Below, piece after piece: positions 1 through 8,500 of a stretch of 64,000 nucleotides of DNA. The notes under the pieces were generated by a model that saw only the letters and a list, made by a program, of their open reading frames with translations, ran no database searches and was not told the DNA's origin. This DNA comes from Paenibacillus eucommiae (GTDB lineage: Bacteria > Bacillota > Bacilli > Paenibacillales > NBRC-103111). Location of the stretch: assembly GCF_017874215.1 (NCBI RefSeq), contig NZ_JAGGLB010000001.1, positions 62,001 through 126,000 of the forward strand, given 5' to 3'. Every line of letters begins with the position of its first letter. Within the stretch, counting starts at the first letter, position 1. The position numbers were made by a program, and so were the translations under genes.

Positions 1-1
1 G

Positions 2-808
2 CTTCTGATTCATCCCGATCACCATGAAATGCTATATATAATCGAAGGAACCGTCCTACTTCATAGCATTAATCATCAGTATGAAATCGTAGGTCCTTCT
101 CTGATTTTGCTTCCCCTCAATACCTTCCATCAACTGATTCATATTTCCAAGCATTATTGCTATGCCTACTGGGAGCTTGAAGACGATGCAAATGGATCAT
201 TTCCACAGCCCCATCAGTGTACGATCTGGAACGATCTTCAGAGCACATTAGACCGGACTCTCCCCCATGTAGACATGCTCTATCAGCGAATGAATGAGCT
301 TATTACATTAATGAATACGGACTGGATGCAGCAGCATCCTGAATTAATTCATGAAATAACTCTTTCTGATATTACAGCCATTCTGGCCTTAACCCGGCAT
401 GCTGTGAAACCTTATGAGCCCAGTGAAAAAATAACCCCTCTGACCAACAGCCGGATCACCCCTACCAAAGAAACGATCGAAATGCTGGTCCGTTGGATGG
501 AGGAAAGCTATTGGGACAATATCACTTTGCAAACACTTTCTGAAAGAGTTCACTTTAATTCTTCTTATTTAATCCGTATGTTTAGAGAGTATCAGGGAGA
601 AACTCCCTTCCAATACTTGAACAGATTAAGAATGAATGCTGCGATCAGCTACCTCGCTAACAGCAGCCTGAGTATTCAGGAAATTGCCTTTACGATCGGG
701 TATCAAAGTATTCATTACTTCAGCCGATTATTTAAGCAAACCTATGGCACAAGCCCCGCCCAGTGGCGAATAGAGCACAAAATCCCCGTGCAGCAAAACG
801 GTAACTGA
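2..808 (+). CDS. AraC-family transcriptional regulator, 5' end cut by window edge
   Basis: The reading frame is open from base 2, so the gene starts left of the window; 268 residues are visible. The first visible residues (LLIHPDHHEMLYIIEG) align with residues 33-48 of the regulator at 4549-5442 and belong to an N-terminal cupin-like sensor domain. The last ~100 residues are two AraC helix-turn-helix motifs ending in the family signature around IGYQSIHYFSRLFKQTYG. It probably binds a sugar and controls neighbouring glycan genes (family knowledge). It converges on the solute-binding protein gene at 876-2249. A stretch of about 50 bases in its HTH region is identical to the regulator at 4549, which points to recent duplication or gene conversion. 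Confidence 0.93.
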   Translation, partial: LLIHPDHHEMLYIIEGTVLLHSINHQYEIVGPSLILLPLNTFHQLIHISKHYCYAYWELEDDANGSFPQPHQCTIWNDLQSTLDRTLPHVDMLYQRMNELITLMNTDWMQQHPELIHEITLSDITAILALTRHAVKPYEPSEKITPLTNSRITPTKETIEMLVRWMEESYWDNITLQTLSERVHFNSSYLIRMFREYQGETPFQYLNRLRMNAAISYLANSSLSIQEIAFTIGYQSIHYFSRLFKQTYGTSPAQWRIEHKIPVQQNGN

Positions 809-816
809 GCTGAGAA

Positions 817-862
817 TACTGCTCTTGCACCCCATCTTCTAAGCGACAGTGCAAGAGCAGTA
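817..862. terminator. Hairpin between convergent genes
   Basis: Arms TACTGCTCTTGCA (817-829) and TGCAAGAGCAGTA (850-862) are perfectly complementary over 13 bp with a 20-nt loop. The hairpin lies between the convergent AraC and solute-binding protein genes, so it could end transcription from both sides, although no clear T-tract follows on either strand. Confidence 0.5.
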
Positions 863-875
863 ACTAACATATAGC

Positions 876-2249
876 TTACCAGCCCATCTCTTTACGCAGC
901 TTCAATGTATCTTCATTAAATTTATCTACCCTAGAAACAAGGGAAGTAATATCGAAATTTGTATACATGCTTTCAAACAATGCTGCATCAATATTTTGGA
1001 ATTCATCAAAGTCTGGAATGGTTGGACCCGGCAAGTTGCAGCACATCGTTCTGGTCATTTTGACGACCTCTGTATCCTTTCCTTTCCATGTCGGGGTGCG
1101 GTCAATTTCAGCATCAATTTCAGGATGAATCACAAATGTATTGGAGCCATTCTTCACATTCCACTTCTGTGCCTCTAATTCAAACTGGAAGCTGATCCAT
1201 TTAAACGCCTCTTCCTTATGCTTGGATGCACTAAGAATCGAGATCGGGCCGAGAAGCTGAACCGTTGCTTGCGTCACTTTGCCTCTTGGCAGCGGTAGCA
1301 GATCCCATTCGAATGTGGCGAGCTCATTGTAGCCTGGAATTACCCAGTCTGCGCCCAGCGTAAACAGTACTTTTCCGGTAAGGAAGTTATTCGCCTTCTC
1401 CCAGCCTAGCTTTGCTGCTTCTTCATCACTAGGTCTGACGTGCCACTTGGTCGTTAAATCCTGCAGCCACTTCATATCTGCCAGCACTTCTGGCGTGTTC
1501 AATAAATTTTGTGACAAATCCTCATTGAAAAACCGTAAATTGGGGGCATGCCCATTAGCCACAGGCAGAATCCAGTTAAAATGAGAAGCCATCAAGGAAT
1601 CATAGGAAATGCCATATTCATTTGCCGCAGGATCTGTAGCCTTCTTGGCCATTTCCAGCATATCGTCATAGGTCCAGTCATAGGAAGGCATTTCCATACC
1701 GTGTTTTTTCAACAAATCTTTGTTGACAACAATCCATTCCGAAATAGCCGTGTAGGGAATCGCCCAAAGCTTATCATCCGGTGTTTTAAAGGCATCCAGG
1801 AAGCCATCAATGATTTTTGCATTTTGAATGGTGGGGTCTTTCGCGATATAAGGAGTCAAATCCTCCAGCATACCGTCCTTCAGCCAGGGGCTTAGCCCAG
1901 TAATCCAGACCAAATCTGCGGGTTCACCGGCAGCCTGCATAGCCACAGCTTTATCAATGCCCCATTCCTCCACTTCGATCGTAATCCATGGATACTTTTC
2001 ATGAAACATATCAAATAACTCCTGATGTGCCCCTACGTGCCAAGCTAACAATTTCAAAGTTACAGGTTCGTGCTTTTCTTCCTCTTTCGGCGGTGCAGCT
2101 GTGGCTTTTTCAGTATCCGTTTGCTTAGTTTCTTGGGGAATAGCAGTGTCCTTAATCTCTTTGGAATCTGTTTTCGTGCACGCCGTAATAACCAGCAGAC
2201 ATACTAGCATTACCGTAAATAACGGGCTAATAAAAACCTTCCTTTTCAT
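876..2249 (-). CDS. ABC transporter sugar-binding lipoprotein (family 1 SBP)
   Basis: 457-residue extracellular solute-binding protein. The N terminus is a lipoprotein signal peptide with lipobox VITAC, followed by a charged, threonine-rich linker; after lipidation the protein would sit on the outer face of the membrane and deliver an oligosaccharide to MalFG-type permeases. The ATG at 2249 is chosen over the upstream GTG because AAGGGG lies 8 nt before it. The gene is 27 bp downstream of the Tat-exported beta-helix gene, so the two form a short operon. No permease genes accompany it here, so it may feed a transporter encoded elsewhere, for example one of the pairs at 37-45 kb (inference). 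Confidence 0.9.
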   Translation of the reverse strand: MKRKVFISPLFTVMLVCLLVITACTKTDSKEIKDTAIPQETKQTDTEKATAAPPKEEEKHEPVTLKLLAWHVGAHQELFDMFHEKYPWITIEVEEWGIDKAVAMQAAGEPADLVWITGLSPWLKDGMLEDLTPYIAKDPTIQNAKIIDGFLDAFKTPDDKLWAIPYTAISEWIVVNKDLLKKHGMEMPSYDWTYDDMLEMAKKATDPAANEYGISYDSLMASHFNWILPVANGHAPNLRFFNEDLSQNLLNTPEVLADMKWLQDLTTKWHVRPSDEEAAKLGWEKANNFLTGKVLFTLGADWVIPGYNELATFEWDLLPLPRGKVTQATVQLLGPISILSASKHKEEAFKWISFQFELEAQKWNVKNGSNTFVIHPEIDAEIDRTPTWKGKDTEVVKMTRTMCCNLPGPTIPDFDEFQNIDAALFESMYTNFDITSLVSRVDKFNEDTLKLRKEMGW

Positions 2250-2276
2250 GCCTAACACCCCTTTTTTATAGGTTGA

Positions 2277-4208
2277 TTAATAAGGACTTGCCACCAAATC
2301 TCCGCTATTATTGACTGTCACCTTATAACGGTAACCGTTAGGAGCCTTGAGAACAATTCCTTCCCCTTCGACATCGAGGGATCTGTTTAACTCATTAATG
2401 AATGAATTCCTGAAATGACTGTCGATCCTCGTATACAGCTCCATGCCGGTTACATAGGTGGAACCCGCTTCAGCCGTTATTTTAATCCTGCCGTAAGCTG
2501 CATCTGAGGGAATGTTCACGGACACCATGAAATCCAACCAGTCAGAAGCCATGTCATCGGTCCCGAACAATCTGGTTTCCGCTGTAGAAGAAGCCGTCCC
2601 ATTCGCTTTGTACCAGACGATTCTAATGCCTGTCTGCCCATAGCCATTGCTGATCTTCGCTTTTGCCTGAAAGACAGCCTCCGCACTCGCAGTTACAGCA
2701 AACGGTTTCGACAGGATATAAGCCTCACCCGTTGCGCAAACCTCAATAGCACTGCTGTATCCTTGAGGAAGGCTTGAAACCGCTTTGCTGAAGTAGACCG
2801 TTCCGGAGCCATACAGATTAGTCCAGGCCCAGCCAGACTTATCGTTCGTATTATGTGCTGTCGTCATATTCTCGCCCGTTGTGTCAACTGAAGAGATCAG
2901 GTTTGTGTAATCCCGCTTGTCATGAATCGTGTATCGTTTCACATTACTATCCTGTGTATAAGCAAAGTGCGTATCGGCCACAAAAACCCGGCTTCTTTCT
3001 TTAGGTATAGCGATCTTCTGCGGATTCCACTCCCCTAAATCGCAGCCCCCAACGCTGACGTGGTAATGAGGCGCCTGAGTCAAACCCGAAATCATATAAT
3101 TGGTTAAATAACCGCCTACTCCTGCGCTTCTGCTCATTCTTATATGTTCCAGACGCAAGGAGCCTTCTGCATTGGCAGCGATTTCAAACATCGGCAGCCC
3201 GGAATTCCCTCCCATAAATCCGCCATGAACACCATCAATCGTTACATCGCCTTCGGCAACTACCCATGTACAGGGCATTTCCATCACACAGTTAGCTATA
3301 ATGATGTTCTTCCCCTTAAGCCCACAGCCTTCTAAATAAATCACCTTCAGCAGCTCACTGTCTTCCACCGAAACTTGACCAATTTTGCAATAAATCAAAT
3401 TAGAAGCTGCTGTTTGAAATGGATTTCCCTCTGTCAGCGACCACTCTCGCTCATGGCAATCCAGCGTGCTCCCCGATATTTTCAGAAATCCATTCGGCTG
3501 GTTGCTGATCACACAGTTCTGAATGCCTCTTGTAACATAACCATACAAATAATTTTCACTTTGCGAGGTGTCATAAGGATTCGGATCGTCAAGCCAGGCC
3601 CCGTACTGGATGCCAACCAGTATATTTCTGATAAACAAGCCGAATATATTGACATAACCGGAATGTGGAAAGCCGGGTCGTGAATACCAATGAATGGCTG
3701 CTTTGTAGTTGGTGTTAAATTGGCCTTCTATTTTGAGATTAAGCAGATGCAGATAAATACCGGTTATTTTCAGGATGGCATCTTTATCGGAAGCCGAATC
3801 ACTGCTTTTAGAAATACCTATCAGAAAGTACCCGTTAAAATCGATCGTCTGCACATCCCCTTTCATTTCAACGGATTTGACATAATAATTGCGGGTAAAA
3901 ATAACAGTTTGCCCGGAGTCGAACGCTGCCTGCACAGCTGCCGTATCATCAGGCCCAGTGCCCACCTTGTAAAAATCGGGAGTTACGGCCCGGCCGCCAA
4001 ATTCTGCATCTATCCGGTCGAAGTTGCCATTAACATCAATGGGATCAAGCGGATCCGACTTGCTTAGCTTTAAATAGGCTGTCGATAACGGGGATGCTGC
4101 GCAAGGGATACCACCACCTGCCATGAACACTAAACTGCCTGCTCCAAGAGCTGTCAGCATCTTTCTTCTGCTTAATGTCTTTCCACTTTGTTCCTCATCA
4201 TTTCTCAT
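2277..4208 (-). CDS. Tat-exported beta-helix (pectate lyase-superfamily-like) protein
   Basis: 643 residues. The N terminus carries a twin-arginine signal (SRRKMLTALGAG), so export of a folded protein by Tat is likely. Residues ~50-110 (VGTGPDDTAAVQAAFDSG) resemble the start of the pectate_lyase_3 / rhamnogalacturonase-like right-handed beta-helix, where the usual form is GDGVTDDTxAxQ; the following ~250 residues read as short beta-strand repeats. The C-terminal ~200 residues are a beta-rich region of unknown role. A lyase or glycan-hydrolase function is plausible but catalytic residues cannot be named. The ATG at 4208 is used because AAAGGAGG lies 8 nt upstream. It is the first gene of an operon with the solute-binding protein and lies behind a cre box and a promoter shared with the 48 kb operon. 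Confidence 0.8.
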   Translation of the reverse strand: MRNDEEQSGKTLSRRKMLTALGAGSLVFMAGGGIPCAASPLSTAYLKLSKSDPLDPIDVNGNFDRIDAEFGGRAVTPDFYKVGTGPDDTAAVQAAFDSGQTVIFTRNYYVKSVEMKGDVQTIDFNGYFLIGISKSSDSASDKDAILKITGIYLHLLNLKIEGQFNTNYKAAIHWYSRPGFPHSGYVNIFGLFIRNILVGIQYGAWLDDPNPYDTSQSENYLYGYVTRGIQNCVISNQPNGFLKISGSTLDCHEREWSLTEGNPFQTAASNLIYCKIGQVSVEDSELLKVIYLEGCGLKGKNIIIANCVMEMPCTWVVAEGDVTIDGVHGGFMGGNSGLPMFEIAANAEGSLRLEHIRMSRSAGVGGYLTNYMISGLTQAPHYHVSVGGCDLGEWNPQKIAIPKERSRVFVADTHFAYTQDSNVKRYTIHDKRDYTNLISSVDTTGENMTTAHNTNDKSGWAWTNLYGSGTVYFSKAVSSLPQGYSSAIEVCATGEAYILSKPFAVTASAEAVFQAKAKISNGYGQTGIRIVWYKANGTASSTAETRLFGTDDMASDWLDFMVSVNIPSDAAYGRIKITAEAGSTYVTGMELYTRIDSHFRNSFINELNRSLDVEGEGIVLKAPNGYRYKVTVNNSGDLVASPY

Positions 4209-4267
4209 ACACAATTCCTCCTTTAATGTTTTTGCGGATTAATTGCTCTGCCCCCTCCTTCGTTACT

Positions 4268-4303
4268 CTTAGTTTACAGAGTGAGGACGGCATCGTCTTT
4301 GCA
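4268..4303 (-). promoter_or_regulatory. Candidate promoter and AraC operator of the 4.2 kb operon
   Basis: Read on the minus strand: TGCAAAGACG-ATGCCGTCCT (4303-4284), five bases, then TGTAAACTAAG (4278-4268), which fits an extended -10. The same arrangement, with the same 5-nt spacing, precedes the operon starting at 48168 (48246-48282). Each of the two lies beside a divergent AraC gene. The conserved block covers the -35 position, as expected for an activator site. Confidence 0.5.
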
Positions 4304-4354
4304 AATCTTATTGCTCTTTATTTTCTCGTTTCCCTTGTGATAATCCCCCACTTT

Positions 4355-4369
4355 TGATAGCGTTTGCAT
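4355..4369 (-). promoter_or_regulatory. cre box (catabolite-responsive element)
   Basis: Minus-strand ATGCAAACGCTATCA matches the Bacillus cre consensus WTGNAANCGNWNNCW at every position. It lies upstream of the candidate promoter at 4268-4303 of the beta-helix/SBP operon, between it and the divergent AraC gene. CcpA control is inferred. Confidence 0.6.
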
Positions 4370-4548
4370 TTTATTGACTTATTCCGTTTTCCTCAGCCAT
4401 TGGATCGTCTTTTATATGAGGGATATCCGTTTTCTTACTGTGTACTCGCAAGAGTCACTGTTTACCGCCCTTTGATTTTCATGATACAATTACCATAAAT
4501 TATGGAATATAGAGAAATAAGATTAAACAAAAAAAGGGAGATGATCAT

Positions 4549-5442
4549 ATGCATATTCGTACTTATGGTTACGACAGTGATTCAAGCTTACCTGTCCATT
4601 ACATGCAGGATTATCGGCACACACCCCCTTTTCAGAATAGACTTGGAGGCATTCATCCTGATCACCATGAAATCCTGTATATCATAGAAGGAACCGTTCA
4701 ATTACATAGAATAAAGCGGGTTTATGAAATTGAAGGTCCGGCATTGATCCTGCTTCCCCTCAACACCTACCACCAACTAGTTCATATTTCCAAGCAATAC
4801 AGCTATGCCTATTGGGAGCTTGAGGATGAGCAGTTCTCAACCTTTCCGACACCCCGTCAATGTACCATCTGGAATGATCTCCAATTTAAGCTGGACGTCA
4901 GCTTGTCTGAAATCAATGTGGTCTATCAACGAGCGAACGAGCTCAATAAACTCATGCATACAGATTTGGCGCAGCAGCAGCCAGATCTCATTCGTGATAT
5001 CTGCCTCTCTGATATTAAAACCATGCTCACACTGATTTGTCATATCGTGAAGCCTCATGAGCAGCATAATGAACACCTGGTTTCTCAGCAGATCGACCGG
5101 TTGCCCCACATCAAAGAAACCATAGAAATGTTGATCCGCTGGATGGAAGCTAGTTATTGGGAAGACATTACACTACAAACGCTCTCAGACATGGTTCATT
5201 TTAACCCCTCTTATTTAATCCGCATGTTTAAGGAGTATCAAGGCGAAACCCCCTTCCAATACTTGAACAGATTAAGAATGAATGCTGCGATCAGCTACCT
5301 TGCCAACACCAATATGAGTGTACAGGAAATTGCCTTTACGATCGGATATCAAAGTATTCACTATTTCAGCCGATTATTTAAACAAACCTATGGCAAAAGC
5401 CCTGTTCAATGGCGAATCGAGCATAAAATCCCCACGCTGTAA
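4549..5442 (+). CDS. AraC-family transcriptional regulator
   Basis: 297 residues: an N-terminal cupin-like domain (residues ~30-120, with IHPDHHEILYIIEG) and a C-terminal AraC double HTH (~195-295). The family senses a sugar or oligosaccharide and activates divergent uptake and hydrolase genes. The ATG at 4549 has GGGAG 8-9 nt upstream. It is divergent from the Tat/SBP operon (gap 340 bp), so it is the likely regulator of that operon. It is a close paralogue of the truncated gene at the left edge and more distantly resembles the regulator at 48393-49292 (shared IHYFSR and GxTPFQYL). Confidence 0.93.
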   Translation: MHIRTYGYDSDSSLPVHYMQDYRHTPPFQNRLGGIHPDHHEILYIIEGTVQLHRIKRVYEIEGPALILLPLNTYHQLVHISKQYSYAYWELEDEQFSTFPTPRQCTIWNDLQFKLDVSLSEINVVYQRANELNKLMHTDLAQQQPDLIRDICLSDIKTMLTLICHIVKPHEQHNEHLVSQQIDRLPHIKETIEMLIRWMEASYWEDITLQTLSDMVHFNPSYLIRMFKEYQGETPFQYLNRLRMNAAISYLANTNMSVQEIAFTIGYQSIHYFSRLFKQTYGKSPVQWRIEHKIPTL

Positions 5443-5501
5443 CATGCAATTGTTTCACTACCACGTTCATGTTTATGGATCCTTATGCTTCCATTTTCAC
5501 A

Positions 5502-5545
5502 CAGAAGAGGCCCAAAGTATGTTTCCATACTGTGGGCCTCTTCTG
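5502..5545. terminator. Bidirectional terminator hairpin
   Basis: CAGAAGAGGCCCA (5502-5514) pairs with TGGGCCTCTTCTG (5533-5545); the inner AGTATG/CATACT extends the stem. It lies between the convergent AraC gene (ends 5442) and the SLH protein gene (ends 5563). Confidence 0.75.
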
Positions 5546-5562
5546 CATGTTCTGCATATTGT

Positions 5563-8500
5563 TTATTTGTTCATTTGAGCCAACATTCTCAGTAGAACGG
5601 TTACGGCCTCTCCTCTTGTTGTTTGCGCATTTGGAGCGAATTCGTTAGTACCTCTGCCTTCTACAACACCAATTTTCTTGATTGCCGCTACTGCACCTTT
5701 CGCCCACTCCGGAATGTCCTTGTCATCGGCGAAGCCTGTTGCTGCATTCGCTTCGCCCGTTAGATGAAGTGCATTAGCGAGCAGCACTGCCATCTCAGGG
5801 CGTGTGATTTCTGCATCCGGACGGAAGCTGCCGTCCTCATAGCCTGTAATAATGTCTGCTTGCACGGCTTGCGCAACCGCTTTAAGAGCCCAAGACCCGA
5901 TCTTCGCTGTATCCTTGAAAGTCAGCTCCACTCCTTCTCCTTCCAGCTTCAACGCATTCATTAGCATAACCGAAAATTCAGCACGGGTCACGGTAGTGTC
6001 CGGCTTAAAGGTACCGTCTGGATAACCACTCACGATTCCTTTGCTTAATGCTTGCTTGATATTTGCCTCTGCCCAGTGTCCAGAGATATCGCTAAAGTTA
6101 ACTTCTGTTGTAGGGTCAACCGCTCCGTCAACAGCGAGTACCGCGTACTTGGTGAAGTGGTCTACCTGTACAGTTATGTGATTTCCACTTATTTTGCCGC
6201 CGTCCACTTTCACCCATTCTTTTTTCACTTCATCATAATAAAATACAGCTGCTGTTTGATTATTCTTTAAACTTGCCGGATCGAAAAGAAACTTCAACGT
6301 TACCGGCTTAAGAAAGTTCTCCGGGAAGTTTTTCAAAATCTCAAAGACCGGACTAACAAGAACTTCTTTACCAGTTAGAAGCTTTTGAGTATCGAGCACT
6401 TTTTCTATCGTTACTTTCAGCTCTTTATTTGTAGCACCAGCAGGAATAGCGATTATGATTGCATCTCCCAAGCTGACTTCGCCCGTCTTACCTATGGGAA
6501 GCGTTAATTTACCATCCGTTGCGATCACTTTGTTGTCGCTTGTAGATGATGATGTTGTTGTTGTTGAACCACTGTTGTAGCTTCCTGCCTGTGGAGCTGT
6601 GCTTACTTCATTCGAATAAGCACTGACTGCGCCTGCATGGCCTGCCTTTATTGCAAAGAAATAGGTAGTTCCGTTTGTCAAATCTGTAACGTCATACGTT
6701 GTTCCAGTAACCGTCGCAACCGGAGCAGCGCCGTATGTACCGGTTGTGGTTCCATAATAAATCGAATAGTAGGTAGCCCCTGTTACACTCTCCCAATTTA
6801 ATGTGACTTTACCATTACCCGCTGTTGCCGTTACATTCGCAGGTGATGCGGGTGGCACACTCTCACGGGCAAACAGATACGTATGGCTCCTTTCAACAGG
6901 AATCTCATGTACCGTACTTGCAGGATAAACCTGACCGCTAAACAAATCCGTAAGAATTTCTGGGGTTGGAAATTGCAGTCTGATTGTTTCTGTTTTATCT
7001 GCATGAACACCAACATAGGACTTGTTCATCATGAACAGTGCTGTTGAATCCGTGTATTGAAAAGCATTTGCCTTTTGCAAAGCCAATTCAAAAAGAGGTA
7101 ATGTCAGATTGCCTGATGCCGAATAAATAACCTGGTAGTCAGAGCTTTCGAAAAGCCCTGCAGTTATTTGTCCATGCTCATTTTGTGCAAGTGGAATCAC
7201 ATTGTCGTTATCATCGATTGTTATCGTATAGGATGGACCGTATTTATATGTGCGTGCATCCGTAAGCCCTGGATGCATATTATCCGGCGGCACCAATCCC
7301 ACCTCTTGACCTTCCTGTGCAGTTGTCAAACTTGCCAGCTCCGCGGTTGCCTTCATCGCCCAGGAACGTTCTTCATTCGACAGCCTTATATCCATTCCTG
7401 TCAGATCGCTGATCGTCTGATCATTATAGCTTTCCGTGCCTGATAAAACGCCATCAGCCCAGAGGAATATGGCTGTTTGACCATTTTTGAAAACTTTGCT
7501 GCGAATCATATCAAGCTGCTCCGTACTATATTTCCATGTATTGAAGAACACATATACTTTATAAGGATCCATATCTTCAATCTGATCCAGAAAAATCATA
7601 TCGAATGGAACACCAGCACGCTGCCACATATGTTTGGCCATATCAAACAGGGCAAAATAGCGGGACGGTGCCGAGTATTCAGCATCCTTACCCAAATAAA
7701 GGCGCATATCAGGATCGAAGACGAAAGCGACTTCTGCCGTAGAATTTCGATCCTTTTGCAGAGCTTCTCTCAAGATATCCTCCTGGCGCTTATATTCGGC
7801 TAACAGTTCGGTATTATCATAGCCAAAGCTCAGTTGAAAGAGAGTCGGGTTCGTCCCATTCGTTAAAGCATTAGCAAATATTTGCCTTTGCTTCTGAATT
7901 GTCGTTGGAAGATCCGGCGTACGGCCGAAGCCTTCGGTTTCAGCGGATAAGTATGTCCGCACATCATTCTCAATAAAAACAGCTTTCCCATATTGGTTGA
8001 CAGCTTTAACCGGGATAACAGGAACATTGGCGCCATCCCCCAAATGTCTGCCTACATAGGGCTCTTGCACATCAAAGTAATCAAAATTCGGATCTTGAAG
8101 AAGAGGCATCAGCCAGCCAGAATCCTCCCCGATCGTGAAAGTAGTTTCATCCCATCCAAATTGTCCGACAAAGTCGCCTGTTCGGGCTCCAACCAAAGCA
8201 CGTCCACTTGTCGCCTCTTTGATTACTTTGGCAAAGTCGGAGAAGACCTCCCGAAACTGGCCTAACATAAGCGCACGGGTATCCAGAAAGCGTTGGTTCT
8301 CAGAAGGCTGCAGAATAAGGCCAGGCGGAACTGCATGCGCTGCTGGCAGCGCTGAGACTGGCAGTGCAGTATTCAGTGATACACTGGGATCTTTCCATGC
8401 AAGTCTCAGCGCAGCATCCGTCTCATATTTATCTGTGAGGTAGGTCCGGAAATCTGCAATCACCCGATCATTGTTATGTGGAATAAAGAAATTAGTATCC

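Noticed and set aside
817..862. AraC-SBP hairpin as a strong Rho-independent terminator
   Set aside because: The stem is long and perfect, but the loop is 20 nt and neither strand has a T-tract; kept as a possible hairpin only.
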